Positions 1 through 8,803 of a stretch of 64,000 nt of DNA are shown here, one piece after another (position 1 is the first letter of the stretch; each line of letters opens with the position of its first letter). The stretch covers positions 1 to 64,000 of the forward strand of contig JAJFLQ010000048.1 in the NCBI GenBank assembly GCA_021772615.1. Reading direction: 5' to 3'. Below the pieces are notes generated by a model. That model had not been told where the DNA came from, did not search any database, and saw only the letters and a program-made list of their open reading frames with translations. Source of the DNA: Verrucomicrobiota bacterium. GTDB taxonomy: Bacteria > Verrucomicrobiota > Lentisphaeria > JABSQK01 > JAJFLO01. The position numbers were made by a program, and so were the translations under genes.

Positions 1-628
1 CACGGCAATGCCGGCTCGCAAGGAATAGAAGCACCTGACGCCCGGAACTGCCCCGGTTGTATCGTTGCTGCAATGACGTCGCTGATTCGCCAAACTCGAT
101 CGATACGGCTTCAACCAGACACAACACCGCATCGCGGTCCAGCCACTCCGGGGTGCGGCTAAGACCAATGAGCGATCTGTAGCTACTCCATCGGAATTCC
201 CGCAGCTCGTCCCGAAGAAGCAACGCATCTTGCCCCGACGACGCACGCGTGCGAATTGGATTAAGGTGAATGTATCTGCTTAATCGTGAACCATAGAGTT
301 CATCTTCGACGATGACCGCCTTGAAACGCCCCTGGAAGACGTGACCGCTACTCCGCCGCCGCCGATTAATAATGATCGTAAATGATGTCAAGAAAGACTG
401 CATGAAGCGAGAAAGATTAGCATCAGCAGTATGGACGTATAGGTGGAAATGATTCGGCATCAAACAATAACTCCGAACCGCCACATCAAATCGTCCGGAA
501 AATGCCTCCAACTTTTTAAGAAAAAGCTGATAATCACCTTTCTCCCGAAAGACGGTCTGCCGAGCATTCCCCCGATTCATGACATGATAGCACGCTCCCT
601 CGTATTCAATTCTTAGTGGCCTGGCCAT
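1..628 (-). CDS. REP-associated tyrosine transposase (Y1/IS200-like), 3' end cut by window
   Basis: The reading frame opens at the ATG at 626-628 (MARPLRIEYEGACYHVMNRG) and stays open to the window edge, giving 209 codons without a stop. The N-terminus is the classic start of REP-associated tyrosine transposases (RAYT, TnpA_REP, Y1_Tnp superfamily). The HUH metal-binding motif is present as N-H-F-H (His60, His62), and the hallmark SRYIHLNPIR at about 117-126 holds the likely catalytic Tyr119. These single-strand DNA transposases act on short hairpin repeats and are often domesticated single-copy genes. A repeat lies about 125 bp upstream of this gene and again near 4.4 kb, which supports the RAYT reading. 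Only the C-terminal end is missing, because of the window edge. Confidence 0.93.
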   Translation of the reverse strand, partial: MARPLRIEYEGACYHVMNRGNARQTVFREKGDYQLFLKKLEAFSGRFDVAVRSYCLMPNHFHLYVHTADANLSRFMQSFLTSFTIIINRRRRSSGHVFQGRFKAVIVEDELYGSRLSRYIHLNPIRTRASSGQDALLLRDELREFRWSSYRSLIGLSRTPEWLDRDAVLCLVEAVSIEFGESATSLQQRYNRGSSGRQVLLFLASRHCR

Positions 629-750
629 AATATTTCAAAATATACGGTGATGAAAGTTGCATAAGTCAGTGCCGGCACTCTGCCAACCATTCACATGCGT
701 GGCTGAGCCGCAATATCAAAACCGCCAACCATACGGCCATGCACGAAAAA

Positions 751-780
751 TACAATTTCAAGGTTTGACCCCGGCATTTT
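751..780 (-). repeat. RAYT-linked repeat, single copy upstream of transposase
   Basis: On the minus strand this reads AAAATGCCGGGGTCAAACCT followed by TGAAATTGTA. It matches the repeat unit clustered at 4413-4573 (AAATGGCGGGGTCAAACCTT, then GAATTTGCTA) with few changes. The position just 5' of the RAYT gene is where such transposases usually keep a cognate element. Confidence 0.7.
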
Positions 781-794
781 CCAGCATTGTATTC

Positions 795-3785
795 TCAATG
801 AATGCCGCTGCCTTGCGGGGAGGTAAGCGAAAGAACGATGACGGTATCCTGCATGTCCCAGGCCGGGCTATTCTGCGAGGAGTTGTACTCGAACAGGAAT
901 ATCGCCTGATTCTCGTCCAGTGTTACGATATTGTCTGCGTCGATGTACCCTTGCAGGAAGGACACCAGGTTACCTTGATCAAGAAAGCCCTCAAGGTCCG
1001 GCGCCTGTTCACCGTTTCGCAGAACCATCATGTTGGAGCTTTGGGGCGAAATGGTGGTGTACGTTTTCCAATGCGATTCCTGGCTTCCGCTGTATGAGGT
1101 TCTTTTCTTCTTCCACACCCTGCAACTCACGGAAATCGGCGTACCCGCCGGGATCTCGTCAGGAATCGAATACGTCCGGGGATTGTCGTCATCATTTACA
1201 TTCCCGGCGACCGCTTTGCCAAAATTACCAAAGGGATACGGATCGTCTACAGGATCGCCGCCGATCAGGACATTCACGGTCACAGGCATGTCGTATTGGC
1301 CGCCGTAGCTTACGGCTGCCCCCAGGACGGTCACGGCGGCATGGCAGGTGTCGGATGGCACGACATTGTCCGCGGTAATTGTGAAGTCCGGAACCGGCGG
1401 TTCCCCCGGTGACACGTTGATCGCAACAATGGTGTCCGCGCTGTATGCATCCCCGTCGCCTGCACGGTATACAAATGACGCTAAGCCGGTAAATCCCGGA
1501 TGAGGCGTGAAGCTGAACGAACCGTTGCTGTTAAGGATAAGGTCGCCGTTGGCCGACGTGGTTACCAGTTCCGCGAGGAGTGCGTCGTTGTCGGGATCCG
1601 TGTCATTCAGCAGGATGCCGGCAGCGGGGACAGTGAGCGTATTGCCCGCGACGACTTCATACGTCTCCGTCACGGCCGCCGGAGGGGTGTTCACTTGATT
1701 CACGGTTATGGTGACTGTTGTGATGCTGCTACGGTCCGTGCCGTCGCTCACCTCATATGTAAACGTATCGGTGCCATGAAAGCCCACCGCTGGCTCATAT
1801 GTAATCGCACCGTCTTCGATACAACACACCGTGCCGTGTGAAACATCATCAACGAGGTAGGCGCTCAAAGGATCATTATTCGCATCGGTGTCGTTTGCCA
1901 TTACGCCGGGTTCAGCCAACACAAGGATGGTTCCCGCATCAATGGAATATGTGTCGGGCTGCGCGACGGGTGGTGTGTTCGAAATCTCGGGAATCACACA
2001 TGGATTGGCGCTGCCGGACGCAACCGTTGCGCCGTCGGCGTCGACACAGATCCACCAGTGTTCCATCACTGCGGCCGGATCGCTGTGGCTTGGAAAGGCA
2101 TTGTACAATGTCACATCAATCGTTCCATTGCTGATGATATATGTGTTGCCATTTGCCACGGAATATGGTGCGTCATCAAGTGTGATTGCGCTGCCATCAC
2201 TGTTGCCGTGCGGTTTTAGGAATAGAGATGTGGCCGGGCCGCTGTAGGCGGCGCCTCCCAGCAACTCGTCTCTGGTAATCCTGGCGCCGTCTGGTTTTTC
2301 AAGGCAGAACAGGCTGCCCGATGCATCGCCAGGGTCGATATTTACCTGCGCAAGACTGCCGCACGGCCCGGTTTCGGTTTGCGGATCGATCGGATCCGGT
2401 ACCACCTCGCCGCAACCGGAGAATTCTCGGGGGCTGTTGTTAAAGAATGCCATGGTCCCGGCGGTGCTGTTCGCGATTTCATCAACCACCCGCGAATCCG
2501 GACTGATCTCGAACCATTGGCTAGCGTTCGTTGCGTAGAGTCTACCGTTCGGATGGCCGGTCAATGCCGTAATGTCCTTCGTACCTGGAAGGTCCATGAC
2601 ATAGTTCACCTCATCTTCCGGAAAGCAGGCGAATTTCCATAGCTCGTTGACTGGACCACCCAGCCTTACCAGATACGCGCTTCCGTTTGCATCGACCGTG
2701 AACGCTTCCGTTTCAAAGCTCCCTTCAGCCACGCTCCCAAGTTGGGTCGGCTCTGCTGTTACCGTGTTGATCAGCCAGATTTTCTTGCTGGTCGTGCTTA
2801 TCCCGTGGAGTTCTCCGTCCACAAACTCAAGGCTGTAAATCATATCGGGTCCCTGAAGCTTGGTATAGCCGACCAGTGCGCTGTGCACTGGCGTGCTCGC
2901 GTCTTTGTCGATCTCCTGTGGCGGAATCCGGTACAGTGCCGCATTTTCCTCGGCCATAAAATAGATCGCGCCATTCGCAGCAATGGCCAAATCCGTCACC
3001 GCCACCTGCCCGCCGATGTTTTCGATACTGCCTTCTTCGCGTGTAACGGTGTCTTCTGCGGAGAGCACTGTGTACGAGAGTTTCACGCCATCATCATCTA
3101 TGATTGACCATGCCGTCAGGCAAGGGCTGTCCGAAATAGCGAGCGAACCGGTGACGAACATCTCCGGCCCTCTGGAAATCTCCAGGCTGAACAACTCCTT
3201 GTCGCGCGCACCATACGGCTTCTCGGCCGGCCAGCTGATCTCGATATGCAGTTGGCCTTCAAAGGCGCCATTAGCGAAATCATCGATTTGTTTCCAGACG
3301 CGAAGGATGCTCGCATAGTCGACGATGTTTTCAGTCATCTGTTGATGGTAAAAAATACCGGTATTGTGAACACCGGGATCAAAGCAATCTGCGGCGTTCT
3401 CGCTTGCGAATCGTATCCGGATTCCACCGTTATCGATCAGACTCGCGTCGCTCCAGACCATATCGCTGTGGTGGCCTGCCGGCTTCTGGTTCGGGATCGC
3501 GTGCAGCCAATCACGGTCCGCCTCGATCTTGTTGGCCGTAAAGTGAAGGAATTGCTCCGCCGCATCCGAGGCAAAGCTGATCCCGATCGCCTCCCGTTGC
3601 GTGTTCAATCCGACGGGAAAGATCACGAGGACAGCAATGATGCCCACGATAACAATGACCAGCCCAACAACCATTTCAATCAGACTGAACCAAGCCTTGC
3701 GGCGAGCGCAACAGGTCTTGTCTGCGAGCGTTTCAGTTTGGTTTTGCGGATGAACGTGCTTGTGTTTCGGTCGTGTGGTTTTCAT
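795..3785 (-). CDS. Large prepilin-type surface protein with cadherin-like repeats
   Basis: The 996-residue protein begins with a basic leader and a type IV pilin-like segment, RRKAWFSLIEMVVGLVIVIV, with Phe+1 and Glu+5 and a long hydrophobic helix. The residue before the expected cleavage point is Trp, where prepilin peptidases normally need Gly (or Ala), so processing is doubtful. The middle (about 200-470) has repeated short beta-rich blocks like those of a propeller. Residues about 601-695 and 697-790 are two cadherin-like/tandem-95 type domains, each starting NTPP and carrying an NDTD motif followed by GF-G-TF-Y. The last 170 residues are unrecognised. The likely role is a minor pseudopilin-anchored extracellular adhesin or display protein; that is inference. 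It has no obvious operon partner. Confidence 0.75.
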   Translation of the reverse strand: MKTTRPKHKHVHPQNQTETLADKTCCARRKAWFSLIEMVVGLVIVIVGIIAVLVIFPVGLNTQREAIGISFASDAAEQFLHFTANKIEADRDWLHAIPNQKPAGHHSDMVWSDASLIDNGGIRIRFASENAADCFDPGVHNTGIFYHQQMTENIVDYASILRVWKQIDDFANGAFEGQLHIEISWPAEKPYGARDKELFSLEISRGPEMFVTGSLAISDSPCLTAWSIIDDDGVKLSYTVLSAEDTVTREEGSIENIGGQVAVTDLAIAANGAIYFMAEENAALYRIPPQEIDKDASTPVHSALVGYTKLQGPDMIYSLEFVDGELHGISTTSKKIWLINTVTAEPTQLGSVAEGSFETEAFTVDANGSAYLVRLGGPVNELWKFACFPEDEVNYVMDLPGTKDITALTGHPNGRLYATNASQWFEISPDSRVVDEIANSTAGTMAFFNNSPREFSGCGEVVPDPIDPQTETGPCGSLAQVNIDPGDASGSLFCLEKPDGARITRDELLGGAAYSGPATSLFLKPHGNSDGSAITLDDAPYSVANGNTYIISNGTIDVTLYNAFPSHSDPAAVMEHWWICVDADGATVASGSANPCVIPEISNTPPVAQPDTYSIDAGTILVLAEPGVMANDTDANNDPLSAYLVDDVSHGTVCCIEDGAITYEPAVGFHGTDTFTYEVSDGTDRSSITTVTITVNQVNTPPAAVTETYEVVAGNTLTVPAAGILLNDTDPDNDALLAELVTTSANGDLILNSNGSFSFTPHPGFTGLASFVYRAGDGDAYSADTIVAINVSPGEPPVPDFTITADNVVPSDTCHAAVTVLGAAVSYGGQYDMPVTVNVLIGGDPVDDPYPFGNFGKAVAGNVNDDDNPRTYSIPDEIPAGTPISVSCRVWKKKRTSYSGSQESHWKTYTTISPQSSNMMVLRNGEQAPDLEGFLDQGNLVSFLQGYIDADNIVTLDENQAIFLFEYNSSQNSPAWDMQDTVIVLSLTSPQGSGIH

Positions 3786-4653
3786 TGGTCCCGCCCTCCG
3801 TATTTGAGTAGGGTTGCCGTTGCGTTACCTATGTGATTCCCTCTATTTCACACGCAGCATAACCAACTCCAGTCGGGGCAATGACGATAGATCCTTCCGA
3901 ATACCAGCATGTTGTGCAATCCATGCTGGGTAAACACCTTAAGGGGGTCGGCGTGCTATTCCGGATACGGACAATCGATCACCGTTTCCGGATAGCCTGA
4001 TCGTGAAACACGAACGCAGATGACGGCTTTTAGGAAAGATTTTCCAGCCGGCAAGATGTGTGCGCGCGCTTTTCCTGCTTAGCTGGAAGGGGGGGGTGAC
4101 GACGGTCTCACAGCACCGCGGTCAATGCATCGAAAACATTACAAATTAGGCACGTGTAATAGCTGCATGCCGAATCCAGGATCAACGGCTGAAAAATCAT
4201 CGACACCATGCTCTGATGGGCCGGGATCGTAGCCGATCCCGGCTCGCAGAGGCAAGATGAACGAGTCTCGGATCAGGAGGAATGAACCACCTGGTCACAG
4301 AGCGATCGAATCGCCAAACATCTCCGGCTTCAAGTGAGCGGGTTTACGGCAAGCCTGCTTCCACGAAGGCGGTGCGGTCGAGCTGACATCCACCGGTTTG
4401 GCCGATTTTGAGAAATGGCGGGGTCAAAAGAAATGGCGGGGTCAAACCTTGAATTTGCTAAAGTGAGAAATGGCGGGGTCAAACCTTGAATTTGCTATTA
4501 TTGCCGCTAAAAACAGAGAAAAGAAATGGCGGGGTCAAACCTTGAATTTGCTATTATTGCCGCTAAAAACAGTCTCGGAGTCAATGATGTCGCTGGACAA
4601 CAGGCATCGTTCCTACTTCGTTGCCGCTGAAAGGCGGCTAATGAGCAGCTTGT
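3786..4653. other. Long intergenic region with one strong hairpin
   Basis: No convincing coding frame is seen in these 868 bases. It holds a perfect 10-bp stem with a 4-nt loop at 4220-4243 (GCCGGGATCG / CGATCCCGGC) without a T-tract, so not a clear terminator, and the repeat cluster at 4413-4573. The promoter of the prepilin-like gene must lie at its left end, but I cannot point to convincing boxes. Confidence 0.6.
4413..4573 (+). repeat. Cluster of four RAYT-linked repeat copies
   Basis: Four direct copies of AAATGGCGGGGTCAAACCTT follow one another: a truncated copy at 4413-4428, a longer one at 4431-4460, and two near-identical ~49-bp copies at 4468-4516 and 4524-4572 that continue into TTGCTATTATTGCCGCTAA. 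Within each long unit CAAA/TTTG and TGGCGG/CCGCTA can pair, giving a small nested hairpin as expected for a Y1 transposase substrate. A related but degenerate copy lies at about 5384-5402. Confidence 0.8.
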
Positions 4654-4980
4654 CTAACGAGTCAGCTTTGCGCTCGCCAAGCGGTTCAGACTAACGCCGG
4701 CCTCCATCGCAAGATCACGGTGGGTATCAGGGGGAACTCTGACAACGAATTTCCCGCTTAATGGACGAGTTGCCAAGGGCCGCGGCACTTCTTCGCCACT
4801 GCCAAGCAGGTCGACAGCAACCTCAGCTACCAGCTTACGAATACCGTTAAGTGCGCCTCCAGGAGTGGCCGAAAGCCAACTCAAACTCGGGAACTCGGTG
4901 CACGGACCGACGTGTTCGCCGTCCTCTTCGGACCAGTTCACGCGATACGTATAGTGATCATTCTGTAGTGTTGTCTTCAT
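4654..4980 (-). CDS. hicB: HicB-family antitoxin
   Basis: This 108-residue protein begins MKTTLQND and has the HicB pseudo-RNase fold pattern (HYTYRVNWSEEDGEHVGPCT) followed by a ribbon-helix-helix DNA-binding tail (SGKFVVRVPPDTHRDLAMEA). HicB proteins neutralise HicA and repress their own operon. I start it at 4980, five codons inside the longer frame, because GAAAG sits a suitable distance upstream and the start then falls inside the last codons of hicA (23-nt overlap), a usual hicA-hicB arrangement. Confidence 0.85.
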   Translation of the reverse strand: MKTTLQNDHYTYRVNWSEEDGEHVGPCTEFPSLSWLSATPGGALNGIRKLVAEVAVDLLGSGEEVPRPLATRPLSGKFVVRVPPDTHRDLAMEAGVSLNRLASAKLTR

Positions 4981-5317
4981 GCTGCAGTCTTTCAATAGCC
5001 TTGATAACTTGCCGGACCAGGTATGCTTTGGCCTTGCTTTTGGCGTTCTCTATATTCACTCTCGGATCGCCTCGCAACGGTGTTTTATACACACGACGGC
5101 TGGAGTTTCGCTGGCGTGCCAGACCGAAATACTTGTCGCAGACTCGGCAGAGATCCGAAAAGCGGATTCCTGCCGGACGGGATTGCGCCGGACGTGTGTC
5201 GGTTCTCGGTATACATTTCCGGCACGGCAATACAGAATCAGAATAAACGACCCCTGAGTCAGCAGGAATAAATTGAATATGCCAAAGAGCTGGCGAAAGA
5301 CAATCCGGACTGCTCAC
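4958..5317 (-). CDS. hicA: HicA-like toxin, possibly inactive and with uncertain start
   Basis: The conserved part is the last ~73 codons (from about 5179): GIRFSDLCRVCDKYFG, then SSRRVYKTP, GDPRVNI and AKAYLVRQVIKAIERL, which match the long HicA mRNA-interferase subgroup. HicA cuts mRNA using a histidine in a [G/S]-S-x-H-type motif; here the matching position in SS-R-RVYKTP is Arg (CGT, one base from CAT). The N-terminal ~45 residues before the match are unlike HicA, there is no in-frame ATG close to the domain, and a TTG near 5230 or decay of the 5' end are both possible. The toxin may therefore be dead while the antitoxin survives. Confidence 0.65.
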   Translation of the reverse strand: MSSPDCLSPALWHIQFIPADSGVVYSDSVLPCRKCIPRTDTRPAQSRPAGIRFSDLCRVCDKYFGLARQRNSSRRVYKTPLRGDPRVNIENAKSKAKAYLVRQVIKAIERLQHEDNTTE

Positions 5318-5427
5318 GCAGCGAAATAGCGTTGCATCTGTGTGATTATCTTGGTTTTAAGGGGGACGCCGAGGTACAACACCTTGAAATTGCTAATTTC
5401 TTTTCGGGGGCGGTGTCGAAGCAATAG
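5275..5427 (+). pseudogene. Possible remnant of a DUF4338-type transposon protein
   Basis: A 50-codon open stretch reads EYAKELAKDNPDCSRSEIAL followed by HLCDYLGF, which resembles the N-terminal helix-turn-helix of DUF4338 transposon proteins (I-x-ELI-x-NP-x-WSR-x-LSR-x-LC). It lacks a start codon and runs into the CTTGAAATTGCTAATTTC sequence before stopping, so only a scrap would remain. The match is short and the call is tentative. Confidence 0.3.
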
Positions 5428-5540
5428 GGCTGGAAACTTTCGGAGCCATCAGCTCGATCCCGGATCCCGTTTCCGGATTGGAATTGATAGAGACTTCAGC
5501 GCAATTTACGGGACAATCGCGCCTCAAATTAGCAATTTTC

Positions 5541-5610
5541 CGGGTAGGACCGGTGGTTACCAACCAGCTCCCCCACAGATCTGGACGTGACGTGTTCCCT
5601 CATCCGGTTC
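5541..5610 (-). ncRNA. Group II intron 3' end: degenerate domains V and VI
   Basis: Read on the minus strand, 5610-5577 is a 34-nt element, GAACCGGATGAGG...CACGTCC...TCT, that follows the domain V pattern of bacterial group II introns, with several mispairs. It is followed at once by GTGGGGGAGCTGGTTGG and a returning strand ending CCTACCCG (5576-5541), as in domain VI. It lies directly downstream of the maturase fragment in the expected order. The degeneracy and missing 5' part indicate a dead intron. Confidence 0.65.
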
Positions 5611-5659
5611 CTCGGAAATTCTGACAAGTCAGGAAACATGACGCTTGCTGCCCGATCGT

Positions 5660-5998
5660 TCAAATTGCAACCGCAATCCTTGCTGTTGGAAGCGGGTAGG
5701 CCGCCAATATCTGACCGAGCTTCTCGTGGATGACGTAACCTCTGTGACAACGGCGACAGAACCAGTATTTCCACGCCTTCCGGGTGTGGTTGTACGATGC
5801 ACGTAAAGAACGCAGGTTGCATCGTACCCGATAGTAAGCGTATTGGCCTTTTAGTTTCTGATCGAGCTTCCGGCATTGATCCACAAGTGGATCGTGCCGC
5901 CGATGCTTGCACCAGTCCCAATGTGACTTCATCGCTTGACACAAACGCTTCTTCATCGTCTTTCGTTTCAACACCCAGTATTCCATCGTCGCCGTCAA
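5660..5998 (-). pseudogene. ltrA: C-terminal fragment of group II intron reverse transcriptase/maturase
   Basis: About 105 codons match the maturase (X and start of D) end of intron-encoded reverse transcriptases: VLKRKTMKKRLCQAMKSHWD, then LDQKLKGQYAYYRVRCNLRS, AWKYWFCRRC and a final AAYPLPTARI. The polymerase domains with YADD are absent, similarity stops at about 5985, and the neighbouring coding gene on the other strand begins at 6157. The frame is therefore a 3' remnant, consistent with the decayed domains V/VI just downstream. The apparent start is TTG and is not a real gene start. Confidence 0.8.
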
Positions 5999-6156
5999 AC
6001 ACCTGAAGCTGTTTGATGACTTCCATGAAGCGAGTATGCTATTTATCCTAAATAGCCTGAGTTCATCGAGCCGGCAGCCGTGCCCACTCTCATTTTGCGT
6101 CTACTATATTTGGATGTGGCGGGCGGCGAACGCCACACTTCGAAAAAGTAACAAAC

Positions 6157-7437
6157 ATGACCTATCCCCTAGCCCTCTACCGCGTGATGTGCGACGGCAG
6201 ACTCAGCGTCGACGCCATTCAACGCCTGCAGACGAGACGACTCCGTTCGGTCTTGTGTTCCGCGTATGATCATGTGCCGCATTACGGCGACATCATGCGA
6301 CAGATCGGCTACAATCCTCACCACGACTACAAAGGCGGCGCCGATCTTCGCCTTTTGCCGGTGATGACAAAATCCGGTCTGAAGCAGATCGACAGCAGCC
6401 GCCTGATCGATAGACGGCGCCAGTCGAAACTGCCGCAATTCTTTTGCGATCACACATCGGGCACGACTGGCACGCCGACGACGGTGTATCGATCGCGTCG
6501 CGAACGGGCTCTGCAGATAGCGAAATGGCTAAGGGTAATGTTTCATAACGGGTACAGCCCGCGGGACCGCGTCTTGTCATTCACGTCGCCGGCACGCCTG
6601 AGCCCGGGCCGGTCACTTATTCAACGAACAGGTCTTTTTCGCCGATTGGCGATTGACTACAACTTGCCGCCGGCTGATTCTGTCGAGCTCATACTGCGGT
6701 ACCGCCCGCAGGTGATATACGGCAACCGATCCAGTTTCGATCTTGTCTGTGACGAGCTTTCCAAGAGAAAAATTATGATCGAGGGCGTGAAGCTCGTCTT
6801 GGCTGGTGGTGAAGTCATCAGCGAACGCTCACGGTCGCTTTGCAAACGAACGCTGGCTGTCGACATGACCGGTATGTACGGTTCGGTAGAAATGGGAATC
6901 ATGGCGTATCAGACCCGTCCCGATAGTCCGTATCGGCTGAGTGAGGACTTGACTTATTTCGAGTTCCTGGACGGGGACAATAATGCATGCCTCCGAGGAA
7001 ATCAGGCACGAATCGTCGTGACGGATTTGACGGGTACGCTCATGCCGTTCATACGATACGACCAGGGCGATATCGTCGTTTTTGATGAAAAGCGATCGAA
7101 TGACGGTTTGGCAACTCGATCGTTGGTTGCGATCCAAGGCAGGGACGACGATTTCGCTGTATTACCCGATGGAAGCCGCCGGACATTCAAGCATTTTTAC
7201 GAGGTTATCGACGTTTTCGATTACATCCACGGCTGCCGCATCGTGCAGAAACGATTGGACCTGTTCGACGTTCGTATTGTCTGCGACCCCGTGTACTTTG
7301 AGTCCATTCAACAACCGCTGCATGAGCAGTTGGCAGCCACATGCCCATCCGGCATTCTATTCGAAGTAAGGCGCGTAGCGACATTACCGCCGGACCCAGG
7401 GGGAAAGTTAAGGCTACTGATTTCGGAAGTGGTATAG
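6157..7437 (+). CDS. CapK/PaaK-like adenylate-forming enzyme
   Basis: The 426-residue protein carries the AMP/phosphate-binding signature TSGTTGTPTTV at about 100-110 and the fold order of phenylacetate-CoA ligase relatives, the CapK branch found in capsule and surface polysaccharide loci. Later motifs GMYGSVE and YDQGDIV correspond to the adenylate-binding and hinge regions. It probably activates a carboxylate to an acyl-adenylate or thioester for transfer to a glycan, though the substrate cannot be read from sequence. It is shorter than acetate-type ligases, as usual for CapK. It opens a cluster of surface-glycan genes. Confidence 0.85.
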   Translation: MTYPLALYRVMCDGRLSVDAIQRLQTRRLRSVLCSAYDHVPHYGDIMRQIGYNPHHDYKGGADLRLLPVMTKSGLKQIDSSRLIDRRRQSKLPQFFCDHTSGTTGTPTTVYRSRRERALQIAKWLRVMFHNGYSPRDRVLSFTSPARLSPGRSLIQRTGLFRRLAIDYNLPPADSVELILRYRPQVIYGNRSSFDLVCDELSKRKIMIEGVKLVLAGGEVISERSRSLCKRTLAVDMTGMYGSVEMGIMAYQTRPDSPYRLSEDLTYFEFLDGDNNACLRGNQARIVVTDLTGTLMPFIRYDQGDIVVFDEKRSNDGLATRSLVAIQGRDDDFAVLPDGSRRTFKHFYEVIDVFDYIHGCRIVQKRLDLFDVRIVCDPVYFESIQQPLHEQLAATCPSGILFEVRRVATLPPDPGGKLRLLISEVV

Positions 7438-7783
7438 CCAAAGGCGAGTGTGGTCATTTTAGGACCATTACGTACAGTAATCTCGACCAGCCAGAGCGTA
7501 CCCGAGCACTATGGCCACATAATCCCGTTGGATCCACGTAAGATCGACTGCATGGGCGGATAGCAGCTCGGGCATTCCTGCCTGAGCATCCCTGACGCAG
7601 CCAAGAATGGCCGCGCTACTCTGACAATGCAACGGGAATTTGTGGCCATAGGCGGCGAAACCGCGTGAAAAAGGGAAAAATCCAACCGGATGTTGTTCCC
7701 ATAGCCAGAGCATGGACGCGCAAGCCTAACCCATGTGAAGTACGGACGCCGTGATCACGCCCACCTTATGGAAAGACCATCAC
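7438..7783. other. Intergenic region with long imperfect inverted repeat
   Basis: No gene is seen. A 21-base arm at 7510-7530 (TATGGCCACATAATCCCGTT...) recurs inverted at 7630-7650 with two mismatches, enclosing 99 bases. That spacing suits a tiny non-autonomous element or a very long-looped structure better than a terminator. No target duplication is obvious. Confidence 0.5.
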
Positions 7784-8803
7784 ATGCCAAAATCCAACAC
7801 GTCAAAAATCATAAAAATACTTGTACCGGTTGTTTTGCTTTCGGTGATTTTTTCCAACACAGACTTAGACAAATTAAGAAGCAACTTAAAAGACATAAAA
7901 TACCATTATTTTATACTTGGCTTAGCGTTACGCAATGTTTTCTATATTCTATCTGCAACCATAAGATGGAAATGGATGCTTAAAACCTTGTTTCAGATTG
8001 ACATTCGCTATCTAAAATTACTGAAATTCCTGTGGGTGGGAATATTTTTCGGGTACTTTGTTCCCAGCGGAATAGGCATATATATATATCGAGTCATTGC
8101 AGTTGTGAAAGACGCTGGCGGTTACGGAAAAAATATCATGGTGATGATATTTGAGAATGCCGCCGCATTATTCAGTATGTTGGTGCTATTTGTGATCACC
8201 TACCCATTCGTTATCGACAAACTTGTCGAGAACCATTGGTTCGGCGACTATTTGGTGTTGACATGGATTTCCTGCATTGTGTTAATAGTAGGTGCTGTAC
8301 TTGCAGCCGGCGCCTATCGCATGTCAAGATTTCAAAGACTTGTCGATCACGTAAACAGGATTGCGGGTCACAGTGCAAATCGCGTTGCGAAAAAAATAGG
8401 TCATGAAACAGAATATGAGATAGATATCCACGTGCTGATCGAGCCACTTTTCCGCAAAGGAAACATTATTGTAATTATCGCAATTTCTATAGCCATGTTG
8501 ATCGTCGCTTCATTTGGTTCGAACTTAATTTTCAGGTCGGTTGGCGTTAAGCTTGATGTGGCAATCAACATGTTTGCGACGTCGCTGAGTATGATTCTTT
8601 TGATGTTGCCGATTTCCTTCGGAGCGATCGGAGTTCGGGAAGGTGTGTATATCCTTCTTTTTGGACTTTTTGGTGTAGCCGCTGAGACCGCTCTCGCTGT
8701 GTCGTTTCTCGAATTTTTCGGGACGCTTTTTATTAATTCGCTTGGTGGGGTGGTATATGTTCTTGGTCGCCTGACACCAGAAGAAACGGCACGAAAAATC
8801 TAG
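7784..8803 (+). CDS. LPG-synthase-TM/UPF0104 family flippase-like membrane protein
   Basis: The 339-residue protein has about eight hydrophobic segments and the features of the lysylphosphatidylglycerol synthase transmembrane (AglD/UPF0104) family: a lone membrane domain with RWKWMLK near the second helix, GYFVPSGIGIYIYRV, a long cytoplasmic loop, and PISFGAIGVREGVYILLFG near the end. Relatives act in lipid or lipid-linked sugar translocation. I start at MPKSNTSK (7784) rather than 11 codons earlier because GGAAAG lies just upstream. The gene is visibly richer in A+T than its neighbours, suggesting recent acquisition. Confidence 0.85.
   Translation: MPKSNTSKIIKILVPVVLLSVIFSNTDLDKLRSNLKDIKYHYFILGLALRNVFYILSATIRWKWMLKTLFQIDIRYLKLLKFLWVGIFFGYFVPSGIGIYIYRVIAVVKDAGGYGKNIMVMIFENAAALFSMLVLFVITYPFVIDKLVENHWFGDYLVLTWISCIVLIVGAVLAAGAYRMSRFQRLVDHVNRIAGHSANRVAKKIGHETEYEIDIHVLIEPLFRKGNIIVIIAISIAMLIVASFGSNLIFRSVGVKLDVAINMFATSLSMILLMLPISFGAIGVREGVYILLFGLFGVAAETALAVSFLEFFGTLFINSLGGVVYVLGRLTPEETARKI

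Noticed and set aside
4413..4573. CRISPR array
   Set aside because: Only four units without regular unique spacers; units are near-contiguous transposon-type repeats, and no cas genes are present.
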